From Enterocloster clostridioformis (GTDB lineage Bacteria > Bacillota > Clostridia > Lachnospirales > Lachnospiraceae), in NCBI RefSeq assembly GCF_020297485.1, contig NZ_JAIWZC010000001.1:1054001-1118000 (forward strand): a stretch of DNA of 64,000 nucleotides, read 5' to 3'. Below, piece by piece: positions 17,266 to 25,050 of this stretch; within the stretch, counting starts at the first letter, position 1, and every line of letters starts with the position of its first letter. The notes beneath the pieces were generated by a model. It saw only the letters and a program-made list of their open reading frames with translations, made no database searches and was not told the DNA's origin. The translations under genes were made by a program, and so were the position numbers.

Positions 17266-18741
17266 TTAAATAATAATGCATATCATACCGCCGTTGCTGT
17301 CATTGATAATTTTCTGCAGGGTATCCTGCAGCTTCAGCTGGCAGTCTTCCGTCATCTGGGACACCTTGGCCTGGATACCGTCCTCCACAATCTGTTCAAT
17401 GGATTTTCCAAAGATGTTGGTATTCCAAATTCCGTCGTCGCTCTCCCTGGCATTTTCCTTGATATAGGCAATCAGATCCTGGGCCTGCTGCTCGCTTCCC
17501 ACAATCGGAGCAATCTCTGTCTCAATATGGGCCTTAATCAGGTTGATGGACGGTGCTTCCGCCTTCATCTTTACACCGTACTTGTTGCCGTGCTTTATGA
17601 CCTGCGGTTCATCCAGAACGATTTCTGAGCGTTCCGGCGTCACCACCCCGTACCCCTTTAACCGCACCTGGGTCAGAGCGTTCTGCACTTTTTCATATTC
17701 CTTCTGCATATTGGCCAGGCTGCTCAGGGTCTGCATGAGCTGGTATTCGCCTTCAATGGGCAGTCCCACATAGTCGCTGAGAATCTGGTAATAGTAGCTG
17801 TCGTCCATATCCACCTGGACGCCCACCCTGCCGTCCGCCATCTGCATGTTTTTCACATTCATGGAGCGGATGGTATCCGTATGCTGCTGTTTCAGTTCCC
17901 CGGACACATCCTTCATATGGGTCACCTTCTGAATTACATTCCTGGCTGCCTGGATGACCTGGGCCTTAAGCCAGTGAGTGGACGGCAGGATCTCCAGCCA
18001 TTTGGGAATATGAAAATCCATCTCAGTCACAGGGAACTCCTTTAGGACACATTCCAGAATATGGAAGATATCCTCCTTCTTAAGCTGCTCGCAGTTTACG
18101 GGCAGCACCGATACTCCGTATGATTCAGACATTTCCCTGGCCAGCCTGGCAGTCTCGTCTGAGTAGGGTTTGGTGGAATTCAAAAGAACCACAAATGGTT
18201 TTCCCAGTTTTTTCAGTTCGTCAATGGTCTGTTTTTCAGCTGCTATGTATCCGGGACGTTTGATTTCCCCTATGGTTCCGTCCGTGGTCACAACGATTCC
18301 AATGGTGGAATGGTCATTGATGACTTTCCTGGTTCCGATTTCCGCTGCCTGGGTAAAGGGAATGTCATAATCAAACCACGGCGTTTTCACCAGACGCTCC
18401 TCGCCGTTCTCCACATGGCCGGCTGCACCGTCTACCATGAATCCCACGCAGTCAATGACCCTTACCTTGGCTTCAATGCCGTCTGCCAGATTGATTCTGG
18501 CCGCTTCCTTGGGAATAAACTTGGGCTCCGTGGTCATGATGGTCTTGCCGGCCGCGCTCTGGGGCAGCTCATCCCGGCTCAGATTGCGCAGGTTCTCATC
18601 CTCCATTGCAGGGAGCACCAGCAGTTCCATGAACCGCTTTATGAAGGTAGATTTGCCTGTGCGGACCGGCCCTACTACGCCTATGTAAATCTCTCCGCCT
18701 GTTCTCGCCTGAATATCCTTGTATACATTAAAATTGTCCAT
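17266..18741 (-). CDS. spoIVA: Stage IV sporulation protein A (spore coat assembly ATPase)
   Basis: SpoIVA forms the ATP-driven basement layer of the spore coat around the forespore. The Walker A motif GPVRTGKST is at residues 24-32, with a Walker B-like VIDCVGFMVDG near 115. The C-terminal hydrophobic hook (NGGMICIII) that binds SpoVM/membrane is intact. The 491 residues equal the family length. It is monocistronic, with a SigE-like promoter. This marks the organism as an endospore former. Confidence 0.98.
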   Translation of the reverse strand: MDNFNVYKDIQARTGGEIYIGVVGPVRTGKSTFIKRFMELLVLPAMEDENLRNLSRDELPQSAAGKTIMTTEPKFIPKEAARINLADGIEAKVRVIDCVGFMVDGAAGHVENGEERLVKTPWFDYDIPFTQAAEIGTRKVINDHSTIGIVVTTDGTIGEIKRPGYIAAEKQTIDELKKLGKPFVVLLNSTKPYSDETARLAREMSESYGVSVLPVNCEQLKKEDIFHILECVLKEFPVTEMDFHIPKWLEILPSTHWLKAQVIQAARNVIQKVTHMKDVSGELKQQHTDTIRSMNVKNMQMADGRVGVQVDMDDSYYYQILSDYVGLPIEGEYQLMQTLSSLANMQKEYEKVQNALTQVRLKGYGVVTPERSEIVLDEPQVIKHGNKYGVKMKAEAPSINLIKAHIETEIAPIVGSEQQAQDLIAYIKENARESDDGIWNTNIFGKSIEQIVEDGIQAKVSQMTEDCQLKLQDTLQKIINDSNGGMICIII

Positions 18742-18768
18742 AAATATACCCCCTTGCTATGCTTTTAT

Positions 18769-18798
18769 AGTATATGCAGGGGGGTATGAGTATATGAC
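18769..18798 (-). promoter_or_regulatory. SigE-type (mother cell) promoter of spoIVA
   Basis: Minus strand GTCATAT - 15 bases - CATATACT, close to the SigE consensus as I recall it from Bacillus (ATA-type -35, CATACANT-type -10). It ends 28 bases before the spoIVA ATG. No SigA promoter was seen here. Confidence 0.65.
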
Positions 18799-18851
18799 TG
18801 GTGCAGAATCACGCTGTATCAGCTTTATTCACGCAAAGTCAATGGATAAAA

Positions 18852-19340
18852 TCAGGCTGTCTTCGCCTCCAGGGCTTCCACTCTTTTTTCCACTTCCTGT
18901 ATCATCTTAAGGAGCATGGCGCCATTGATATCATCCAGCTTCTTAATCCTGTAATACTCTGTCATCTCATCTAATCTGCGTTTCATCGTGTCCAGCCGTT
19001 CTGTCAGATTATCCTGTACCCGGTCCAATTCCCCAAGAATCAGATTCTCTGATTCTGTGAAACGGGTATCCAGTCTTCTGTCTATTTCTGTCAGGATATG
19101 CTCCTGCGTACCGGTAAGGCGCGTATCCAGTTTCTTATCCACCTCCGTCAGGATATGCTCCTGCGTACCGGTAAGGCGCGTATCCAGTTTCTTATCCACC
19201 TCCGTCAGGATATGCTCCTGCGTACCGGTAAGGCGCGTATCCAGTTTCTTATTCACCTCTGTCAGGATATGCTCCTGCGATTCCGCAATCTCTTCTTTCA
19301 TGATTGCTCGTATCATCTCCAAGTCCTGTCGTTCAAGCAT
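18852..19340 (-). CDS. Repeat-containing coiled-coil protein, function unknown
   Basis: A 162-residue charged helical protein. Its middle is a tandem array of a 19-residue unit, GTQEHILTEVDKKLDTRLT: three near-identical copies with more diverged copies on both sides (ESQEHILTEVNKKL before, ESENLILGELDRVQ after). The C-terminal part (residues about 110-162) is a classic amphipathic helix ending VEKRVEALEAKTA. There is no signal or membrane segment. The repeat period of 19 is not a heptad multiple, so a plain coiled coil would need stutters. It has its own promoter and lies upstream of spoIVA, but the two are separated by the SigE promoter. Confidence 0.8.
   Translation of the reverse strand: MLERQDLEMIRAIMKEEIAESQEHILTEVNKKLDTRLTGTQEHILTEVDKKLDTRLTGTQEHILTEVDKKLDTRLTGTQEHILTEIDRRLDTRFTESENLILGELDRVQDNLTERLDTMKRRLDEMTEYYRIKKLDDINGAMLLKMIQEVEKRVEALEAKTA
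19090..19279 (-). repeat. 57-bp tandem repeat inside the coiled-coil gene
   Basis: Units 19090-19146 and 19147-19203 are identical. Unit 19204-19260 differs at two bases, and a further 19 bases of the unit follow before the sequence diverges. Such near-identity at the DNA level implies recent duplication or gene conversion. Confidence 0.95.
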
Positions 19341-19362
19341 TTATCCACCCCTTATCCTATGG

Positions 19363-19384
19363 CCTGAGTGTTTCAGCACTCAGG
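19363..19384. promoter_or_regulatory. Leader hairpin before the coiled-coil gene
   Basis: Perfect 8-bp stem CCTGAGTG / CACTCAGG with a six-base loop. It lies between the promoter and the ribosome site, about 20 bases before the start codon. It is not followed by a T-run in the coding direction, so it is not a terminator. Confidence 0.5.
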
Positions 19385-19429
19385 TAAAAAACGTCGTTCA
19401 GATTCCAGTACCGTCTCAGCCGTACACTA

Positions 19430-19458
19430 TATATAGCATATCTTACCTGGGGTGTCAA
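19430..19458 (-). promoter_or_regulatory. SigA-type promoter of the coiled-coil gene
   Basis: Minus strand TTGACA - 17 bases - TATATA, about 90 bases before the start codon. Confidence 0.8.
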
Positions 19459-19465
19459 GGGAAGA

Positions 19466-19488
19466 AGCAGGGGTTATCCTCCCCTGCT
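19466..19488 (-). terminator. Terminator of the liv operon
   Basis: Minus strand perfect 8-bp stem AGCAGGGG / CCCCTGCT, 66 bases after the livF stop. The following tail (TCTTC) is only weakly T-rich. Confidence 0.6.
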
Positions 19489-19553
19489 CCTTTCTCATAT
19501 CCGTGATTCTTTTTTCCATAAAATATATTCCTGACAATGAACCATCTTTATCT

Positions 19554-20264
19554 TTATTCGCTGAGATATGCTTTTTTTACCTGATCATTGTTCATAAGCT
19601 CCTTTGCGTCTCCGCTGAGAGCAATATTTCCTGTCTCCAGAACATATGCCTTATGGGCAATGGAAAGAGCCTTCTTAGCGTTCTGTTCCACAAGAAGCAC
19701 GGTGGTGCCATCTGCGTTTATCTTCTGGATAATATCAAATATCTCATTTACATAGATAGGTGAAAGTCCCATGGAGGGCTCATCCATTACAATCATTCTG
19801 GGGTGGCTCATAAGGGCCCTTCCCATGGCAAGCATCTGCTGCTCGCCTCCGGACAGGGTTCCTGCAAGCTGGTTCTTGCGCTCCTTTAGACGCGGGAAAC
19901 GCTGGTATATCATCTTCAGCGTGGACTCTGTCTCTTCCTTGTCTTTTCTTGTATAAGCTCCCATCTTCAGGTTCTGAAGCACCGTAAGGGTAGCGAACAC
20001 GCGCCTTCCCTCCGGCACATGGGCGATTCCCATGCCCACCAGTTTATAACCGGAAACCCTGGTTATGTCGGTTCCCTCATATACGATTTTACCTGTTTTC
20101 GCGCTGATAAGTCCTGTGATGGTATGCAGGGTCGTGGTCTTCCCCGCACCGTTGGCACCAATCAGAGCCACAATTTCTCCCTGGTTAACATCAAAGGAGA
20201 TTCCTTTTATGGCCTGGATTACACCGTAGTATACTTCCAGATCCCTGACTTCAAGCATTGCCAT
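19554..20264 (-). CDS. livF: Branched-chain amino acid ABC transporter ATP-binding protein LivF
   Basis: Cytoplasmic ATPase of a Liv-type importer. It shows Walker A GANGAGKTT at 36-44, the signature LSGGEQQ near 138, Walker B with DEPSMGLSP near 160, and the H-loop replaced by the family-typical VEQNAKKAL. Length 236 aa is standard for LivF. The ATG is behind GGAGG, and livG ends 15 bases upstream. It is the last gene of livJ-(intron)-livH-livM-livG-livF. Confidence 0.94.
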   Translation of the reverse strand: MAMLEVRDLEVYYGVIQAIKGISFDVNQGEIVALIGANGAGKTTTLHTITGLISAKTGKIVYEGTDITRVSGYKLVGMGIAHVPEGRRVFATLTVLQNLKMGAYTRKDKEETESTLKMIYQRFPRLKERKNQLAGTLSGGEQQMLAMGRALMSHPRMIVMDEPSMGLSPIYVNEIFDIIQKINADGTTVLLVEQNAKKALSIAHKAYVLETGNIALSGDAKELMNNDQVKKAYLSE

Positions 20265-20278
20265 ATTATACGCTCCTC

Positions 20279-21037
20279 CTATTCACCAAGATATGCTTTG
20301 ACAACTTCCGGATTGTGAAGCACCGCGCCGGTCTCGCCCTGGCACAGGACCTGTCCGAAGTTGAGAACAGTCAGTTCTTCGCAGATACCGCTGACAAGCT
20401 TCATATCATGTTCAATCAGAAGGATGGTCATATCGAAATTATCCCTCACAAAACGGATGGTATCCATAAGCTCGGCTGTCTCGTTTGGATTCATTCCCGC
20501 CGCCGGCTCATCCAGGAGAAGGAGCTTTGGCTCTGTAGCCAGCGCCCTGGCTATCTCCAGCTTTCTCTGCTTTCCGTATGGAAGGTTGGACGCCTTGTAG
20601 TCGCACTCCTCATCCAGTCCGAATACCTTGAGCAGCTCCATGGCCCTCTCATCCATCTGCTTCTCCACCTTAAAATAGTTGGGAAAACGGAAAATTCCGG
20701 CCGTAGTGGAATACCTGTAATGATTGTGAAAGCCCGCTTTGACATTGTCCAGAACGGACAAATCCTTAAACAAACGGATGTTCTGGAAAGTCCTGGCGAT
20801 TCCGGCCTGGTTTATTTCCGTGGTTTTCTTACCGGTAATGTTGACTCCCGCCAGCTCAATGCTTCCCGCGTCCGGCTTATATACGCCTGTCAGCAGGTTG
20901 AAAATGGTGGTCTTACCGGCTCCGTTTGGTCCGATAAGGCCGTAAAGCTGCCCCTTTTCTATACTGATTTGAAAGTTGTCAACTGCCTTAAGGCCGCCAA
21001 AAGATATGCTTAAATTCTTAACTTCAAGTAATGCCAT
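20279..21037 (-). CDS. livG: Branched-chain amino acid ABC transporter ATP-binding protein LivG
   Basis: Second ATPase of the Liv importer: Walker A GPNGAGKTT, family-specific GIARTFQNIRLF after it, signature replaced by the LivG-type LPYGKQRKLEIARAL, and DEPAAGMNP as Walker B. The start at 21037 (MALLEV) has AAAGGAGG nine bases upstream. An in-frame ATG at 21112 would overlap livM by 74 bases and is rejected. Confidence 0.94.
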   Translation of the reverse strand: MALLEVKNLSISFGGLKAVDNFQISIEKGQLYGLIGPNGAGKTTIFNLLTGVYKPDAGSIELAGVNITGKKTTEINQAGIARTFQNIRLFKDLSVLDNVKAGFHNHYRYSTTAGIFRFPNYFKVEKQMDERAMELLKVFGLDEECDYKASNLPYGKQRKLEIARALATEPKLLLLDEPAAGMNPNETAELMDTIRFVRDNFDMTILLIEHDMKLVSGICEELTVLNFGQVLCQGETGAVLHNPEVVKAYLGE

Positions 21038-21038
21038 C

Positions 21039-22112
21039 TTATGCTGCCTCCTTTGCGGGTTTCTTATCTTTTCTGCTGAATTTCTCCGCCACACGCTCAC
21101 GCAACACCACAAACTGGGGCGCGGAGTTGAAAAGCATGGCCAGAATCAGCACGATTGCGTACATGAGCATACGGTAATTGCTGAGTCCGCGCAGCATCTC
21201 CGGAAGGAGATACAGGATGACCGTTGCAATGACGGAACCGCGGATATTTCCGATGCCGCCCAGTACAACATATACCAGAATCATGATGGACATGTTGTAA
21301 CCGAAGTTCTTTGGCAGGGCTGTCAAAGTGGTCAGGTTGTGGGCGTACAACACACCGGCAGCACCGGCAAGTCCGGCGGAAATAGAGAATGCCAGCAGTT
21401 TGTACTTGGTGATGTTGATGCCGATGGACTCCGCTGCAATGCGGTTGTCGCGGATGGCCATGATGGCGCGGCCCGTGCGGGAGTTCACCAGGTTCATGAC
21501 AATAAACAAAGTGACCAGCACCAGAATGACGCCTATGGTAAAGGTGGCTGCCTGGGGCGTCCCCGTGATGCCCTGGGCGCCCTTTATCAGTATTTCCCCA
21601 CCCTCTCCCATCTTTAAAGACATGGAATCCTTAAAGGAGATATGGAAGCCGGCAGCGTCCCGTCCCAGATAAACAGCATTGACCAGGTTCTTGATGATTT
21701 CGCCAAAGGCCAGGGTCACAATGGCCAGATAATCGCCTCTCAGACGCAGCACGGGGATTCCGATGATGACGCCGAACAGGGCCGCTGTAACGGCTCCGAT
21801 GAGGATGGCGATGACCATTCCCAGGGTCGGGTCAACGGCTCCCTTCATGCACTTTGAAAACAGGGCTCCGGCAAAGGCTCCCACGCACATAAAGCCTGCG
21901 TGGCCCAGACTCAGCTCTCCCAGGATGCCCACGGTCAGGTTCAGGGAAACAGCCATGATGACGTAGATACAGAAAGGAACCAGCAGTCCTTTCATAAGGC
22001 TGGATATATGTCCTGTTCCCACCAGAACCTGCATGATGATATAGGCAGCCACCACCATGCCGTATGTAATCATATTATTTATGAATATCTTTCGTTTCGC
22101 GTTGCTCTTCAT
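21039..22112 (-). CDS. livM: Branched-chain amino acid ABC transporter permease LivM
   Basis: Inner-membrane permease with eight or more hydrophobic segments. The family motif GDYLAIVTLAFGEI is near residue 125 and GGIGNIRGSVI near 290, the coupling-helix region that meets the ATPases. The 357 residues fit LivM. It lies between livH and livG with gaps of 8 and 1 bases. Confidence 0.94.
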   Translation of the reverse strand: MKSNAKRKIFINNMITYGMVVAAYIIMQVLVGTGHISSLMKGLLVPFCIYVIMAVSLNLTVGILGELSLGHAGFMCVGAFAGALFSKCMKGAVDPTLGMVIAILIGAVTAALFGVIIGIPVLRLRGDYLAIVTLAFGEIIKNLVNAVYLGRDAAGFHISFKDSMSLKMGEGGEILIKGAQGITGTPQAATFTIGVILVLVTLFIVMNLVNSRTGRAIMAIRDNRIAAESIGINITKYKLLAFSISAGLAGAAGVLYAHNLTTLTALPKNFGYNMSIMILVYVVLGGIGNIRGSVIATVILYLLPEMLRGLSNYRMLMYAIVLILAMLFNSAPQFVVLRERVAEKFSRKDKKPAKEAA

Positions 22113-22120
22113 ACCGGCAC

Positions 22121-23002
22121 CTACACTTTCTCATTAATCTTCTTGCCCAGAATACCGGTAGGCTTCACCAGAAGCACGATAATCAGGACGGAAAACACAA
22201 TGGCATCTGACATCTGTGAGGATATGTATGCCTTGGACAGAATCTCAATGACGCCCAGCAGGATACCGCCGATAAAGGCGCCGGGAATGGAGCCGATTCC
22301 TCCGAATACAGCCGCAACAAAGGCTTTGATACCCGGCATGGAACCAGTATAGGGAGTAAGGGACGGATACGCGGAGCAGAGCAGCACGCCCGCTATGGCG
22401 GCCAGTGCGGAGCCAATGGCAAATGTAAGGGCAATTGTGCCGTTTACATTGATTCCCATAAGGGTGGCAGCACCCCTGTCCTCAGAAACCGCCAGCATGG
22501 CCTGCCCGGCCTTGGACTTGTTGATAAACGCAGTGAGTCCAATCATGATGATGACACAGGAAAGGATGGTGACAACGGTCTCCCCTGTAATGGTCATCTC
22601 TCCTCCTGCCAGCTTAATGGCAGGCAGAGTCACCACAGAGGTGAAGGACTTGGTATCTGCCCCAAAGATAAGAAGGGCAACATTCTGCAGCAGGTAGCTG
22701 ACACCGATTGCCGTAATGAGAACCGCGAGAGGAGAGGCGCCGCGCAGGGGCTTATAAGCAATCCGTTCAATGGTCATGCCCAACAGCGTACATACGGCCA
22801 CCGCAAGGAGAACCCCCGCCATGGGCGGCAATCCCATTGTGCTGACCGTGACAAACACCACGTAGCTGCCTATCATAATAACATCGCCATGAGCGAAATT
22901 CAGCATCTTGGCAATGCCGTAAACCATTGTATATCCAAGCGCGATGATGGCATATACACTGCCCAGGCTGATGCCGTTAATCAAATAGTTAATAAAGCCC
23001 AT
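22121..23002 (-). CDS. livH: Branched-chain amino acid ABC transporter permease LivH
   Basis: Permease partner of LivM. The N-terminal signature GISLGSVYAIIALGYTMVYG and NFAHGDVIMIGSYV are seen, and the conserved GGIGSIPGAFIGG loop lies near residue 240. At 293 aa it is normal. The gene starts about 80 bases after the 3' end of the group II intron, so its expression must come from livJ read-through across the intron, or from a promoter I could not find. Confidence 0.94.
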   Translation of the reverse strand: MGFINYLINGISLGSVYAIIALGYTMVYGIAKMLNFAHGDVIMIGSYVVFVTVSTMGLPPMAGVLLAVAVCTLLGMTIERIAYKPLRGASPLAVLITAIGVSYLLQNVALLIFGADTKSFTSVVTLPAIKLAGGEMTITGETVVTILSCVIIMIGLTAFINKSKAGQAMLAVSEDRGAATLMGINVNGTIALTFAIGSALAAIAGVLLCSAYPSLTPYTGSMPGIKAFVAAVFGGIGSIPGAFIGGILLGVIEILSKAYISSQMSDAIVFSVLIIVLLVKPTGILGKKINEKV

Positions 23003-23117
23003 ACCTACACCTCTTCGTCTGAAGTCTTTTTTAGTTTATCGCTATAAAGCGACAGATTATTCAAAATTATATCATATATCGTTAATCGGATAGGGGAGAT
23101 TTTAACCTCCCCTTCCA

Positions 23118-23151
23118 CACCACGTAGCGTACCGTTCGGTACTACGCGGTT
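23118..23151 (-). ncRNA. Group II intron domain V
   Basis: On the minus strand, CCGCGTAG pairs with CTACGTGG (one G-T pair), then TACC pairs with GGTA around the loop GAAC, with a two-base CG bulge on the 3' side. That is the catalytic domain V layout. It starts right at the maturase stop codon. Confidence 0.85.
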
Positions 23152-24566
23152 CAATAGTTTACTCGGACTTTCAGATAGTGGGCAGTCATATCGGGATAAC
23201 CAAGTCTGTCCACTATGATTCTTTTGGTGAGTGCCGAGTTGAGCATTCCCGCCGCTCTCCACACTCCCTTTCGGCAGTTCGCCATCTCATGCACCTTCCA
23301 CTCTGGTAAATGTAACGCCCGCAACATTTTATATCTTGTGCGTACCTTCTTCCATTGTTTCCAGTACACCGCTCGGATTCTGTGGCGCAGCCACTCATCC
23401 GTCTGTTCCATCAGGCTTTTCATGTCTGCATATCGATAATAGTTAATCCATCCCCTTGCATAGCTTCGGAGTTTTTCTTCCCTCTCCTGATTGCTCCATT
23501 TGTTCCCTCTGGTTGTCAGCTCCCGTATCCGGTTCTTCATTTTTGCCACCGACTTCGGGTGTATCCTCATGCGGCATTTCCCTTTATGCCGGTAAAAGCC
23601 GTAGCCCAGGTATTTTATCTTGCTGACGTGGCTCACTGTCGTTTTCTGAAGATTGACTTTCAGAAACAGTTTTCCTGTGATGAATGGCACAATGTTTTCC
23701 ATCGTCCTCTCTGCGCTTTTCCTGCTTTTGCACAGAATCAGGCAGTCATCCGCATACCTCACATACTTGTGTCCCCTGCGCTCCAGTTCCTTGTCCAACT
23801 CATTCAGCATGACATTTCCACATAAGGGACTTAGCGGGCCTCCCTGCGGCACGCCCTCGGTCGTTGCGTGAAATCCTCCGTCCTCCATTACTCCGGCTTT
23901 CAGGTACTTGTGTATCAGCGAGATTACCCTCCCGTCCTTCACCGTCCTCGACAGCACCTCTATCAGCTTGCTGTGGTTCACCGTGTCAAAGTAGGATTGT
24001 AAATCCATGCTGACCACGTAGACATATCCCTCGTTGATATATTTCCTACATCTTTCCAGTGCGTCATGCGCCCCTCTGCCGGGACGGAATCCGATGCTGT
24101 TGTCAGAGAACTGTTCTTCATATAAGGGCGTCAGTTCCTGTGCGATTGCCTGTTGGATTACCCTGTCTACCACTGTGGGTATCCCCAGTTTCCTTGTTTT
24201 TCCTTTCTCCTCTTTGGGTATTTCTACCCTTCGGACTGGGTTTGGCTTGTATTTGCCTTCCCTCACCTGCTCGACCAATTCGGACTGGTGTTCTCTCAGG
24301 TAGGGTAGAAGTTCATCCACCTGCATTCCGTCAATCCCACCAACGCCTTTGTTCGTTTTGACCTTCTTATAGGCGGCATTTAGATTGTCGCTTCTAAGAA
24401 TCGTATCTAGCAGGTTGTCCGTCCGAAAGTCCGTGTTGGTGTCGGGGTTCCCGGTAATCCTTTCATGGGCGTACTCTCCTGTTTCCCTTCCCTGTTCCGC
24501 AGGTATCTCTCGCAGGTAGTCCTCAATATGAAGTTGTCTGTACTTAATTCCATGTCCGGTTTCCAT
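23151..24566 (-). CDS. ltrA: Group II intron reverse transcriptase/maturase (class C type)
   Basis: Needed for splicing and retrohoming of its host intron. The 471 residues carry reverse-transcriptase blocks: FRPGRGAHDALERC near 160, MDLQSYFDTVNH near 188, EGVPQGGPLSPL near 237, and catalytic YADD at 271-274. The maturase (X) domain follows (RSYARGWINYYRYADMKSL near 385). There is no HNH endonuclease domain, as expected for class C introns. The frame is undamaged, so the element may be active. Confidence 0.95.
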   Translation of the reverse strand: METGHGIKYRQLHIEDYLREIPAEQGRETGEYAHERITGNPDTNTDFRTDNLLDTILRSDNLNAAYKKVKTNKGVGGIDGMQVDELLPYLREHQSELVEQVREGKYKPNPVRRVEIPKEEKGKTRKLGIPTVVDRVIQQAIAQELTPLYEEQFSDNSIGFRPGRGAHDALERCRKYINEGYVYVVSMDLQSYFDTVNHSKLIEVLSRTVKDGRVISLIHKYLKAGVMEDGGFHATTEGVPQGGPLSPLCGNVMLNELDKELERRGHKYVRYADDCLILCKSRKSAERTMENIVPFITGKLFLKVNLQKTTVSHVSKIKYLGYGFYRHKGKCRMRIHPKSVAKMKNRIRELTTRGNKWSNQEREEKLRSYARGWINYYRYADMKSLMEQTDEWLRHRIRAVYWKQWKKVRTRYKMLRALHLPEWKVHEMANCRKGVWRAAGMLNSALTKRIIVDRLGYPDMTAHYLKVRVNY

Positions 24567-24978
24567 TTGGTAACGACACCTCCTACTGTTCAGTCCTTCC
24601 CGGTGCGTTTGCGACCGCCCGGTACTATGACCTCTGCTGACTTCTCACGGCAGGCTTTACTCCGTGACAGCGAATGTTTTATCGCCACTTTCACGTCCGT
24701 GAGACCTCCCCGGGTACTCACACGTTCTTTCCCACTTATACCTGCCCCGTTTACTGCTGGCGTTCCGTGCAGTTATTGGACTTTAGTTTGTTAGGCAACC
24801 TCATCCACGCTTCACAGCCTATCCGGACAACTTTTACAGGCCAGTGGTTTGCCTCCGGCTTCCTTCAGACCCCACCTCACGATGACGCCCTTGCCATTGG
24901 CTGCACCCTTCCCACTGCCGGGCGGGTCAGGGACTTTCACCCGTTAGAACGTGCGCCCGCCGGGCGCACCTATAAACA

Positions 24979-25005
24979 AGAGGGTTGTCATAGTGACAAC
25001 CCTCT
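24979..25005 (-). terminator. Terminator/attenuator hairpin after livJ and intron target
   Basis: Perfect 12-bp stem AGAGGGTTGTCA / TGACAACCCTCT with a three-base loop, 46 bases after the livJ stop. The short tail TTGTTT is cut by the intron. It probably set the livJ to livH expression ratio before the intron arrived. Confidence 0.85.
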
Positions 25006-25050
25006 GTTGGGTTTTCTGGTTGGTTCTGTCCGGATTCAAAGGACTGCTGA

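Larger units (their letters stand above)
23085..24969 (-). mobile_element. Bacterial class C group II intron (about 1.9 kb)
   Basis: On the minus strand the intron opens with GTGCGCCC at 24969, contains the conserved AACGGGTGAAAGTCCC segment, encodes a maturase, and closes with a domain V hairpin and a domain VI stem (GGGGAGG...CTCCCC). It ends near CTATCCGAT at about 23085. It sits eight to nine bases behind the 12-bp livJ terminator hairpin. Class C introns are known to target DNA just after terminator stems, which fits. The 5' end is firm; the 3' end is within a few bases. It looks intact. The bases 24567-24969 are the structured 5' RNA and carry no other gene. Confidence 0.9.

Noticed and set aside
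19090..19279. 57-bp repeats as a CRISPR-like array
   Set aside because: Units are contiguous without spacers and lie in a coding frame.
23005..23262. 85-residue minus-strand frame bridging the intron end and livH
   Set aside because: It crosses intron domains V and VI and is out of frame with the maturase; no ribosome site.
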